From assembly GCF_012273895.1 (NCBI RefSeq), contig NC_052108.1, positions 2,852,001 through 2,916,000 on the forward strand: a DNA stretch of 64,000 bases, given 5' to 3'. The notes under the pieces are model-generated. The model did no database searches and was not told the origin of the DNA. It saw only the letters and a list, made by a program, of their open reading frames with translations. Shown piece after piece: positions 12,659-23,624 of this stretch. The position numbers and the translations under genes are program-made. Within the stretch, counting starts at the first letter, position 1; every line of letters begins with the position of its first letter. The stretch comes from Zerene cesonia. Taxonomy: Eukaryota > Arthropoda > Insecta > Lepidoptera > Pieridae.

Positions 12659-14149
12659 TCAGGCTCCGCCACTCACCGCACGAAACACAATAGCAAGCTA
12701 TTATTTCACGCCGGTTTTCTGTGGGGGTGTGGTACTTCCCCGGTGCTAGCTGGCCCAATTCGTGCCGAAGCGTGCTCGACTACCACATCCAAAAAATAAT
12801 ATTATCAACTTCATTAGTCTCATTTTCTCATTAGACATCCATAATCTCATACTGCGAATACATAGGTATTAAACGCTTGCGCGTTGCGTAACAACATCTA
12901 AAACCACATGCGAGTAATTTTTTTCAGCATTTACATTGTTAATGACCACAGGCCGCTGAAAAGCAATGTCCGTTGGTACGCATAAATAATTAGGTACCTA
13001 CTTAGGTCTTACTCGTTATGAATTAACTCCTTTATCATGCCTTCACCTTCATAAATTGTATAATTAACCATCTATATATAAAATTTAGTTTAAGATAACA
13101 AAATATGTAAAAATATTACGGCAGATTTTTTAAATTGTGGCATCTTTTAACAGATTCTCTTATTAGACGATTTTTTTCGATTAAAACTGTACGAGTTGAA
13201 TTCGTATATATTTCATATGGATATTTAATTACCTCATTTAACCAAATAGCATTCTATTAGTTTGTTACCTAATAAAATCGATTCAAATAGCCCAGTACAA
13301 TAAAAGAAATAATCAAGAACCAATCACATTTATTTCAATGAAAATAAATAGACGTAGAAAAAGTAATTTTTGCGAGATGAAACATTATTATTAGGATATA
13401 TTGTCACGTAGAAGACGAATTAGATCGGCAAAACAAACAACCCGAATATTTGTTGAGATAAGAGGTTTGCTAATACTCGTGGGCAGGTACTGACTCACCT
13501 AAATACGGTATAGACGATGTCCTTTTGACGTAATAGGAAGAGTCAGAAATTTAATAACAGTGTGATGCTTGCGATATACTTAAGTACCTACACTTAGGTA
13601 CAAAGCACTAGTGGTTTGAAGAAAGAGCATCACGTACCTATTTCTATATTTATTTTATTTAATCTGTACTTTTTAAATAATATAAAGCCGAAAAGTTGTT
13701 AAATAAATATAATATACGTATTAAAATTCCAAAAGCGTTGGATATGTGCATATGAGGCGATCGCTTAATCTTGAATGCCTTGCATATACCATACCACGAG
13801 CGAACCTGGGGGCGAACCGTTAGTTTGTGGATATATTAGTGGTGAAGAAATGGAATTTTGAAAATCCATTTTAAAATAAGACTTCCCGCCTTTTAGTGAT
13901 ATCTTATTAATTTTAGAAAGATTTAGGAATGATACAAGCCTTTTTGACAATTTTTTATGTTCATTAACTCAAGAGTATATATTGCAGTTTATTGAAAATT
14001 ATGCCCGATATTTAAATCATAAGTTACAATGTATTCGTTTTGTTTATTCTTGAGTAATTGTCATAATATTGTCCAGGTTAATAAAAGTAAACTAAAATTA
14101 TTAAGATCTTGTGCGTAGCTTCCGGACATTCTGCAAAATATGGCAACGC

Positions 14150-14364
14150 ACTCTCGTCGTTTTGTCTATGATAACAATGTTACTCTGCGATTGGCTCAAA
14201 AAATAAATTGAAAATGGCGCGGCATTTGTCACATCCTGTTATGTGTCGGTGAGTGCATGGCCTCGACGTTCGTCCCGTTTCAAGATTTTTTTCCACAAAG
14301 CCGCAGTAATTTTACATATGTAATAAAAGGCAATAAAATTCGTAATGGTGTTCTGTAAAAGGCC
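14150..14364 (+). promoter_or_regulatory. Likely 5' region of the unknown gene at 14365
   Basis: This stretch just upstream of the first coding exon is less AT-rich than its surroundings. It has an inverted CCAAT box (ATTGG) near 14190 and a donor-like TCG|GTGAGT near 14248. The transcription start cannot be fixed from sequence alone. Confidence 0.3.
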
Positions 14365-17300
14365 ATGGATTTGATGAAAACGGTAAGCATTATATAATTA
14401 CAGCAATATACTTATAATTTTGTTTGGCTTTTGTTTCTTGTTTTGGTGATATTGAAACTGGCCATTATATTAGAAAAAATCTCTTTCCAGAAAATGTGTG
14501 CACGTGGGAGGTAAGTGTTAATAGTTTCATTAGTAAATGTTTCCTTCTTGGGTTACACAAAGTCAAGTTTGTTGATTTGTCAATACATGGCACCCGGCAA
14601 CTGAGCGTTGTTACGCCATTTTATAGTCCTCCAAATGCTCCGCACATTTTGAAGCTTTGTATTTAATTACGAGAGAGAAATAGATGCTGAAAAAATCATG
14701 CTTTAAGTACCGGTGATTGTGTTGGAAATAATCAGTAAACATGGGTTCTAGGTATGTCATTTTCACTATTCCATTGCATCGCATTACTTGACAAACCACA
14801 TGTGCTTAGACGGACTTGTTGTTGTTGTTAAATCGGCTAAGGAAATTTTTTAGATTATAATTTTGCATGCTTAATGTTGATTTAAATGTAGCATATTTCT
14901 TACTATTATGCTTATTATATCATTATTTGCATTTGAGGACACACAAGTAACCTATAAATTTGACAGAAGTTCAATGTTCATAAATCGAGTGTCATTCTTG
15001 TTAATTTTGCCGTATTTTCAAGGTTACCCACTTGTAGAAATCTATTACAGTGTTTCTTTACACTGATGCAATAATAATGAAAATGTATTATTAGGTTACG
15101 ATTTCAGTTGTTTTTTATAATGTGTTGGACATTGGACAGCCATATGATAATTGCAAGCTTGGACTGTTATTTTTAGTTTCTTCTGTTCTTATTTTTTTCT
15201 TACACTATATAGGTGTACCCAGATATATTCTAGAAATAGTATTGTCTTAAAGTAAAAATTAAATAATATGGAGATAAATAATAAATGCAAAGAAAGCGAA
15301 GTGATAGTATTAGGACACTAATTGAAGTGCCATATTGGCTCTATGTGAATTAACTAGTAAATATCATATTTTCATAAGGAGACATTTACTAAATATTATT
15401 TTATAAATATCTGCTAATGTAATTAGTATAACAGTATATTTATCATATAGTCTGACTGAATTAAAAACACCACATTATACTATTATTTAGTCTATTACCT
15501 ATTAGCTCAACATTCATTGGATCATTACGGGGATATATAAATAATCATAATTGGATTAAAACAATGAAGGCCTGTTAAGAATATTTATGTTAAATACAAA
15601 TGAATGAGAAATTTTGAAAGAATAGAAAAAATTTGATCACGAGGCAGGATTCGAACCTGCGTATCTTGCCTAACCGTAGCAACGCCTAGCCTCTCGGCCA
15701 CCCGTGATCCTGCCACAGTAATCAAATTTATTCTACTCCTTCGGTTTCATGTGCCTAAGGGGCACCCCGCGATCAAATTTTTTCTATTCTTTCAAAATTT
15801 CTCATTTATAAAGCATTTCAATGCTATAAAACTAAAAATTAAAAATACAAATGAATTTAAAATGTATTTTTATCAAACTGCTATATTCTGATTACGCAAA
15901 TTATGTTATGAAATAATGAGTATGAACTTACAAGAAGAGAAAAATTAAATTAATTAAAAAGATGGTGTAGAATCCAGATGTTTATTATAAATTTGATGGA
16001 GATTACCACAATTTAATATTAAACAATCGATCAAAAGAAATATAATGGCAAAGAACTTTGATATAGTAGTACATTTCTTGTTTGTTTACAGTTGTTAGAT
16101 ATATTTGAAATGTTCCACTCAGTAATCAGTAATCAGTAATCTAGTAAGTGTGAATCTATATCAGGGGCAGTTATTAAAACATTTATACAGTGAAAGTATA
16201 ATAATTACAAACATACAATGTATATTGAAAATTACACACAACACATTTGCCAAAAATAGTTCTCCTAGAGGAAATAAAATTTAGTGAACTTTACCATTTA
16301 AAAGGTCATACCTTTTATATAGTAGGGTAAAATATATATATTTCCTAGCTTCCAAATGATTAGCTATAATAAAGTTCAGCTAAGGATTATTATTAACTTT
16401 TAATTAACCAAAATAAACATTTTTTGGGATACTGATACTGTCAGATTGTTAATGTATTCTGCAAAATAATAATATGTACTTAATATATAATTCGTAATAT
16501 GTATAATGTGTAGACACTTTTAAAGAGATACTGAAGTCAACTGATCCTACTACTTCATTTACATATGTATTGCAGGCAAAACATTTTTTTTTTTGCAATA
16601 CAAAAGATCGATTAAGCTGCATGATATTATTTTATTGCGTTCAACTTTATCAACATTTTGTATCATGTGGCAAATGAAAAAAATGAAATTGGATTTTTAA
16701 AATATTGCTCGTAGGTTGGGTGTAAGGTTTTTAAAGATTTATGGCATAATTTATCATTGAAGGTATGGTCAATGGCTATGGGAAAAATTACCATAAAATT
16801 TATGTTATTTTGTTAGATATGAAATACACTGTAATTTAGTGTTAAAACCTATTTTAATTAAACCAATCTGTATTTTCCATTTAACAATATACATACATAT
16901 TTCAAACAATTAAAATAATGTAAGTTTAAATAGTATTAGTAGTATTTGGGTAGAAATATTACACAATATTTACATAGAAGTCTCATGCTTCCATAATATA
17001 TCAATGGAAGATATATGGATCAAAACTATTAATACCTAATAATGAAGTAAGTTGCAATTCAGGTATTGTACTGTTTCTTAGTGGGTGTATTTCCTTTGTT
17101 GATAAATAATAATTTAACCGCCCAAATTGGTTCCAGGTAATAATATCAAGGTTATAGTCAAGGCGATGTTCATTAAATAACTGAATAAATTACATATTTC
17201 GATTCATTTTGTCTCCCAGCATGCGTTATCGAAATTTCTATAATATTATCTTCTAAATATAAACCAAAGCTTTGTATATAGCTTTGGTTTATAAAAGACA

Positions 17301-17579
17301 GGAAATAATTGACTATTCAAATTAAACAAAATGGGAAATGTAGCACACATTCTTTGCTTAATTGTCTTTTTTCCACTTTCATGTAATTAGTAAAAGGTTG
17401 TGGCATATTGTGTATATAAACTGTTTCTATAAATTTGTGTGATGTTTTGCAGGAATATCAGTTCCTAGACTTGTCAGATGTAAAAGAAGCGGAATTGAGC
17501 AGTTTGCAGTGCGCGCTGTTCAAGAAAACTCCTAAAATCGCGTCCGCCGGACAAAACGGTTGGACCGAATCTACTACAG
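14365..17579 (+). CDS. N-terminal exons of an unidentified gene (partial)
   Basis: I do not recognise this gene. Exon 1 (14365-14382) encodes MDLMKT and ends at ACG|GTAAGC. Exon 2 (17453-17579) follows a TTTTGCAG acceptor, continues in frame with EYQFLDLSDVKEAELSSLQ and a Cys/Phe/Lys-rich stretch, and ends in phase 1 at ACAG|GTATGC. The joined 48 residues have no signal peptide or membrane segment. Exon 2 is clearly less AT-rich than its flanks, as expected for coding DNA. The rest of the gene is not visible; later exons probably sit in the 1000-N gap at 17795-18794. A soluble or nuclear regulatory protein would fit the composition, but that is a guess. The intron between the two exons carries the tRNA-like element at 15603-15806. 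Confidence 0.6.
15603..15806. mobile_element. Foldback element with 39-bp inverted ends around a tRNA-like core
   Basis: The left arm (15603-15641) and right arm (15768-15806) are inverted copies matching at 38 of 39 positions. Between them sits a tRNA-like cloverleaf (15636-15707). A partial extra copy of the right-arm sequence lies at about 15720-15741. A 14-bp direct repeat, AAATACAAATGAAT, occurs at 15592-15605 and 15843-15856 and might be a target-site duplication of a slightly larger unit. The element lies in intron 1 of the gene at 14365. I know no named family with this layout. Confidence 0.7.
15636..15707 (-). tRNA. tRNA-like gene or pseudogene, anticodon position GGT
   Basis: The 72-nt minus-strand sequence folds as a full cloverleaf. 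The acceptor stem is TCACGGG/CTCGTGA (one G-T pair) and the D stem GCC/GGC. The anticodon stem is TTGCT/GGCAA with loop ACGGTTA. The variable loop has 5 nt, and the T stem is GCAGG/CCTGC with loop TTCGAAT. Both internal promoter boxes are recognisable (TGGCCGAGAGG and GGTTCGAATCC). The anticodon would be GGT (Thr). Position 33 is C instead of the nearly invariant U, so normal decoding is doubtful. It sits inside an inverted-repeat element, which suggests a mobile tRNA-derived sequence rather than a housekeeping tRNA. Confidence 0.55.
17259..17292. repeat. 13-bp perfect inverted repeat
   Basis: ATAAACCAAAGCT (17259-17271) and AGCTTTGGTTTAT (17280-17292) pair perfectly around an 8-nt loop. The hairpin lies 160 bp before exon 2 of the unidentified gene. 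No function is assigned. Confidence 0.5.
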
Positions 17580-17794
17580 GTATGCATTTGATATATTTCA
17601 AATTTAATACATAATATCATAAGGAATGTTAATGCACTTATAGCTCCTGTGTGGTTAGGGTGACCAGCCTTAATAATTACAAAAAATCATTAATAATTAT
17701 TATTGAACTTATATATTATGGCGATGGGCAATATTACTTAGCCCTCTCTTTGATATAATTTTTCGATTTTATTTAGTACTTCAGAAGCTATACA

Positions 17795-18794
17795 NNNNNN
17801 NNNNNNNNNNNNNNNNNNNNNNNNNNNNNNNNNNNNNNNNNNNNNNNNNNNNNNNNNNNNNNNNNNNNNNNNNNNNNNNNNNNNNNNNNNNNNNNNNNNN
17901 NNNNNNNNNNNNNNNNNNNNNNNNNNNNNNNNNNNNNNNNNNNNNNNNNNNNNNNNNNNNNNNNNNNNNNNNNNNNNNNNNNNNNNNNNNNNNNNNNNNN
18001 NNNNNNNNNNNNNNNNNNNNNNNNNNNNNNNNNNNNNNNNNNNNNNNNNNNNNNNNNNNNNNNNNNNNNNNNNNNNNNNNNNNNNNNNNNNNNNNNNNNN
18101 NNNNNNNNNNNNNNNNNNNNNNNNNNNNNNNNNNNNNNNNNNNNNNNNNNNNNNNNNNNNNNNNNNNNNNNNNNNNNNNNNNNNNNNNNNNNNNNNNNNN
18201 NNNNNNNNNNNNNNNNNNNNNNNNNNNNNNNNNNNNNNNNNNNNNNNNNNNNNNNNNNNNNNNNNNNNNNNNNNNNNNNNNNNNNNNNNNNNNNNNNNNN
18301 NNNNNNNNNNNNNNNNNNNNNNNNNNNNNNNNNNNNNNNNNNNNNNNNNNNNNNNNNNNNNNNNNNNNNNNNNNNNNNNNNNNNNNNNNNNNNNNNNNNN
18401 NNNNNNNNNNNNNNNNNNNNNNNNNNNNNNNNNNNNNNNNNNNNNNNNNNNNNNNNNNNNNNNNNNNNNNNNNNNNNNNNNNNNNNNNNNNNNNNNNNNN
18501 NNNNNNNNNNNNNNNNNNNNNNNNNNNNNNNNNNNNNNNNNNNNNNNNNNNNNNNNNNNNNNNNNNNNNNNNNNNNNNNNNNNNNNNNNNNNNNNNNNNN
18601 NNNNNNNNNNNNNNNNNNNNNNNNNNNNNNNNNNNNNNNNNNNNNNNNNNNNNNNNNNNNNNNNNNNNNNNNNNNNNNNNNNNNNNNNNNNNNNNNNNNN
18701 NNNNNNNNNNNNNNNNNNNNNNNNNNNNNNNNNNNNNNNNNNNNNNNNNNNNNNNNNNNNNNNNNNNNNNNNNNNNNNNNNNNNNNNNNNNNNN
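17795..18794. other. Assembly gap (1000 N)
   Basis: A placeholder gap directly after exon 2 of the unidentified plus-strand gene. The right side restarts with a T-run. The remaining coding exons of that gene may lie here. Confidence 0.99.
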
Positions 18795-21700
18795 TTTTTT
18801 TTTTTTATTGTTATTTATGAGTGCTGTCCTGACTGTCGTTTTGTAAATAAATCATCTGTGTATATTTATAACTGGAGGAGTTGCGGCATAAGTGTTGTGC
18901 TATAAAGTGTAAAAAAAAATTATAAAAAAATTTCGGGTCGAATGTCGAAATGGTTTTAATTAGAAAGTACAAAGTTGGGATTACAGGAAAGTGTGTTTAA
19001 ATTCAATCAAAATTGTACATAGCTTGTGAAAAATTCGCATGTACATACCTGATGATACCAGGATGCATTTTCAATGTGAAATGGAATTATTTACTTGAGA
19101 TTGTTGAGTAGAATACGGATATGGTGCTCTGTTGGGATTACACCGCGTTTTCAATACATGGAATCGACTTTTTTCTTTTTTTTTTTGCTTTTCAAAGCAA
19201 TGATGACTGCTACTCTTTAGTTCATAGCGTCCAGTGACACGTAATTATAATAATTACAATGAATGTCTGTAGGGTTAGCTGTAATTGAACTTTTTTTGGT
19301 TGGCTATGTGTCCCGTATAAGAGTTTATAAATTTTTATGAAATATAAAAAAAGCCTGCTTTTTTATTTTTACAATGTAAAATGTGATTTGAAAAAGGAAC
19401 TTCGATAGTTTTTTTTTTTCACCGTTAAGTCGTATTGTGTGTATTTAAAAAAGGAACGTGGCGGATTTATTTGAATGCGTTTGAAAACGTGGTGTAATAC
19501 GGTGTTGTATGGAATGTGCCTAAACATGTGATATGGACAAGGGTGTGACGCTACAGATTGTATAATATTGTTGTAATTGTTGATATATATGTTATCCGGC
19601 CGTTGGTCTCTCGTGAACGTCTGTTTTTAATATTATTATTCTAAATCCACAATCTATCGTTTTGTTATTGAAATTTTCATCGCGAAAGTTTTACTACTCT
19701 TAATGTTAGATGTGCTAAATTTAAAGTCTATGAATATTTGTGTTGGTACGTGCTAAGCATCGCCGTTTTTGCATACACGAAATAAAATCAGCGACAAATA
19801 GATTTTGATTAGCTTTTTCTCGTGTCCACTATTAACTCGTCCAATAAATAAGCGTGGATATACTTTGAAATTAGAACGCGTTATAATACGCAAATAATTT
19901 GATGGGAATCTTTTGAGTCGCTGATCTTTATTGTGTTAGCATTAAACACTAAAATTGTCTGATCTCACCTAATGTTGTTACTTCGATTTGTACGCAATGT
20001 GGATGTAAATTATTCCTTGTGCCCGAGAACGCGCGAATGTCCTTAATATAAGTTTCGAATCAGCTGATAAATGTAGCTTTTAAGTGTTAAAAAATCATAC
20101 AAAAAATGCACCATTTGGTTTATTACCCAAGTGTACTAAAAAAAGCGTAGTCTTATTTCTTAGTCAATTTAAATGTTTAAAATTGATAGGGTTTAGTTGT
20201 AACTGGGACACTATTAACAATTATCGATAAGCCTTTGTGTATAACTCGGTTGTTTACGGATTGTGGGTAGCTTATAATAAGTAGTGATACATTGGCAATA
20301 ACTGTAATTGATGCTGTTGCTAGGTGGTTTTTTTCTTTTCATACTAACAAAAAATGTTTGTTATCGAGCCAAATGTCTATTTTTATCGTGACGCCATGCA
20401 ATGGCATAGGAGGAATTCGCGACAATTTGAAATTGTACGTCGTATATACAACATATGCTTAATTAGTGGATATATATATGGTGTTATCACGATTTTGTTC
20501 AGTTGCAACGCAAAGTATTCACGTGTTTAAATATTCGTCTTATAATTAATATTATAAGGTATAACTGACGTTCGTGGTATTTGCATTGATGCAGTTACGT
20601 AATGTTTAACGTAGATATCGAATTTATAAGAGCGCAGTGAACACTGACAATGCACAAATGTTAATTTATCTTCGTTCGTTGCACGGTTTTTATTATTATT
20701 TTTTTTTAATTTCTCGTGAACACATTGCTTTACGCATAGATAGCGAACATAATATTATTACATCACGGATTGATGTTTATTTTATGTCTATGGTGTTAAT
20801 GTTGTTAGGAGAAAATATGTACTTGTCTATAGATAACTTGTAAGACGTTGATAAGTACTTAGGGCCTGTTCTAGAATAGCTTACTAAAAGTAAAGTATAT
20901 AAATGTATTTCTGTCTCGAGTTGTTTGAAATAGAAGAAGAGACACGGCTATTTTCAAATAAGCTTACATTTAAACAGGTCCCAATCTACCACGAGACCTA
21001 CGATGTCATTCATTTTAAGTTAATATCCATCGATTTTTTTTTTTCAACAAAAATCGTTATGTTATTCGAAATGTTTATCGCGTTCAAATCGATACTCCAT
21101 CGGCTATCGAATAAAAAATTATTAACGTATAAGCTAGCTTGTGACTGTGTGTTCACTCGTGTGTAAGACTGAGTGTAGGGTCCCGTATGTTTGTTATATT
21201 TTAACGAGCACATTATTATAATAGTGATAAGTTCGTAACCACAATGCTGCCTTAGTTAAGTTTATTTACGCGGGAAATGCTTCAATCATTAACTCCTTTC
21301 TATTAAGATGTAGCTGATCAGGCTTTCAGGCGATACGATATTATATATACTTATATAATTCATATCTGTAAAATTCAGTTTGTTGCTTTATCTCTATGTC
21401 CCTAGATAGGGAGATTCGGGTCTTCGCAAAAAAGTGCATTGAGCATTCAATTATAACTAACTTTTAGATATGGACATAGATTTGAGCAATAGTATCTATC
21501 CGTATTAGTTATGTAGCGTATAGACATTTAAAATGGAGTTAAATCTTATACTAACTGGAAAAAAATACGAAACCGGAATATTTTAGACCCTGTTTGCACA
21601 TTATTATTTCTTTATCATAAATTAAACACATTAGAAGCGAGGATGTTTTGCCAAAACGCCTGAAGCTTGATCAGTCTATTAGAACCCGGATAAATGTAAG

Positions 21701-23442
21701 AGATATGTGGACTAAGTTATTTTTAGCATTTGTAACACGCAATCCTAACGCAGTTGGCTGTGATCTTACACGGGATTGATGTTATAAATTACATTTTAAA
21801 TGCTTTATATGAATAGGATAGTGCGTTTAGATATATATTTTGTAGGTTTTTTTTATTATTGTTAAAAAATAAATCGTACTTCTAAATTCGTGGAAAGATC
21901 GACTTTATTTTAACGCCCGGGGGCCAATATTATTATGCATGTTGTTTTTATTTTATTAAACTTGGTGTAATGAGGTAACTGTACAATTTAATAGAAATTG
22001 ATAATTTTATTCATCAATATAATTTATATATCTGAAAGCACGGTTTTATCTTCATTAAATTATTATTAATTCCGTCATTCGATCAATGTAAATATAACAA
22101 AATTGGTGTATATAATAATTTGTTAGTTTGTTGTAATTAGTAACGTTCCTGAATAAAATAATTTTAATATAAACCGATCAAAAATATTATTACGTGCGTC
22201 TTTAAAATGTGTGAATAGAGGTGGTAAATGGGCGAGTCTCATTTTCAATTGTTCCTTATTATTTACTAACTATGTACCGTTATAAGATCTAATGTAAAAC
22301 TACATCAAACTATTGTGTGCTGTTGTTTCCCTTTGAAATTTTACATACAAGTATGTGATTGTGTTCGCATAGTGTCTTTTAATTAAGTTTTTCATATACA
22401 TATCCTCTATTCACACATACAGCGTTTGACTTTCTGTGCCAATATGATTTCGTCAAATCACCAAATGATCAAAAATCGATCGAATTATTTTATAAATATT
22501 TCATTTTCATATTACTGTATCACAGTATTCCTATACACAAATTATATCCATCGTAATATGTATAAAATATATTTATACCAGATTAATATATGAGAACTGA
22601 GATCACATATACCTTTTAAATTTACTTAAATGTAGATTTCTCCTAAATATAAGACCCAATTCGATTCTTTTCTACACACACTTTTCTTTCTTACAATTAA
22701 AGAGCATTACGAATATTTACGATAACATTTAATTTTAAAAATCATAATTATATACGAATGTATTCGTGCTTCGTTCACGAACTAAGTTAGTGCTTTAGAG
22801 AATTGGGTCTATAGATTTATGTATATAGTATAACCGCATGATAATCAAGTCTAGTCGGAACGAAATCTTGGCGATACGAACGAATCGAGCTAAAGACCAT
22901 TTCAACGCATTAAATTATTTTATAGACCAAATTGTGCAATAGAAAAATGAATTATATAACAATGAATATGTCAGCGGTCTATCTACTTAGGTTTAATATA
23001 CACAGTATACTTATCTTAAACTATTTTATTATTTTTATATGAGAGGTTCGTTAAGTTATGTTTAGTTTTAGATGGTAAGATCCAAGGCTGTATTAAGGAG
23101 TGTTTTTTCCCAATTAAACAAAACTCGGTTTAAGGCTGGGGGCACATTTACAATCACACTAAAATTAACTTACTGTCAATTACGACGAGTAATTTCCAGT
23201 ATAAGATTAATTTAATTTACGTACTCGGCTTAACCGTTTTGTTTTAACTATTGTTTTGTGTAAAAATACTCCCGTTGATTGCAATAGATAACGCCGAATT
23301 ATAAATCTAAATTCACACCTATTACGCGTTATATATTACGATCAACATTCCTATGTTGTTAAACTAAATGTGTGTATGACTAACTATAAAATAATCCTTT
23401 ATTTTGGTAACTAATTGGTGTTATGAAAAATTTGTGAATAAA
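18795..23442 (+). other. Probable long 3' UTR of the unidentified gene
   Basis: For 4.6 kb there is no coding-like frame, hardly any recognisable repeat, and a strand-asymmetric T- and G-biased composition rich in 'ttgtt' and 'gtgt' words, as in a transcribed 3' UTR read on the plus strand. Candidate AATAAA signals lie at 22152-22157 and 23437-23442. The near absence of the transposons that crowd the rest of the window also suggests constraint. The alternative is ordinary intergenic DNA. RNA-seq would decide. Confidence 0.4.
23437..23442 (+). terminator. Poly(A) signal AATAAA, plus strand
   Basis: A canonical AATAAA at the end of the probable 3' UTR. It faces the minus-strand signal at 23470-23475. 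Confidence 0.4.
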
Positions 23443-23469
23443 ATATGGTGTCATTCTGAATATATGCAT

Positions 23470-23475
23470 TTTATT
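23470..23475 (-). terminator. Poly(A) signal AATAAA for the SLC6 gene
   Basis: On the minus strand this AATAAA lies about 150 nt past the SLC6 stop codon at 23625, a normal distance for a short insect 3' UTR. Confidence 0.5.
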
Positions 23476-23624
23476 TATATTTTTTCGCCTTCTCAAATCA
23501 CCCTCACTTTTCATTCAGCATATTCTGGAAAAAAAAATATCGATCATGACAATTTATTGTATTTTTTCAAGAAATTGAAATTTGGTATAATAACACATGT
23601 GGCAATTTCAAAATATCCAAGAAA

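Larger units (their letters stand above)
12084..12787 (-). repeat. Full-length SINE, interrupted by a nested element
   Basis: The head is at 12787 ('gtggtagtcgagcacgcttc' on the minus strand) and an A-rich tail runs to about 12084. Between them are the typical pyrimidine/purine middle (12190-12250) and the 'ccatgaacattcgcagaggc' 3' half. It is split by another retroelement at 12268-12641; without that insert the SINE would be about 310 bp. Confidence 0.65.
10030..14200. other. AT-rich intergenic stretch with SINE insertions
   Basis: No exon was recognised. The stretch holds a SINE head (10627-10710) and a SINE with a nested retroelement (12084-12787). The open frames at 12090-12275 and 12363-12614 on the minus strand lie inside these repeats and are not genes. 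Confidence 0.5.

Noticed and set aside
15842..15856. AAATACAAATGAAT as a certain target-site duplication of the tRNA-like element
   Set aside because: The matching word at 15592-15605 overlaps the left arm, and a 14-bp match can arise by chance in this AT-rich DNA; kept only as a possibility.
16108..16140. (CAGTAAT)3 as part of a regular repeat array
   Set aside because: Only three units of a simple repeat; no CRISPR or satellite structure anywhere in the window.
20637..21213. Several small open frames in both directions
   Set aside because: AT-rich chance frames in the probable 3' UTR.
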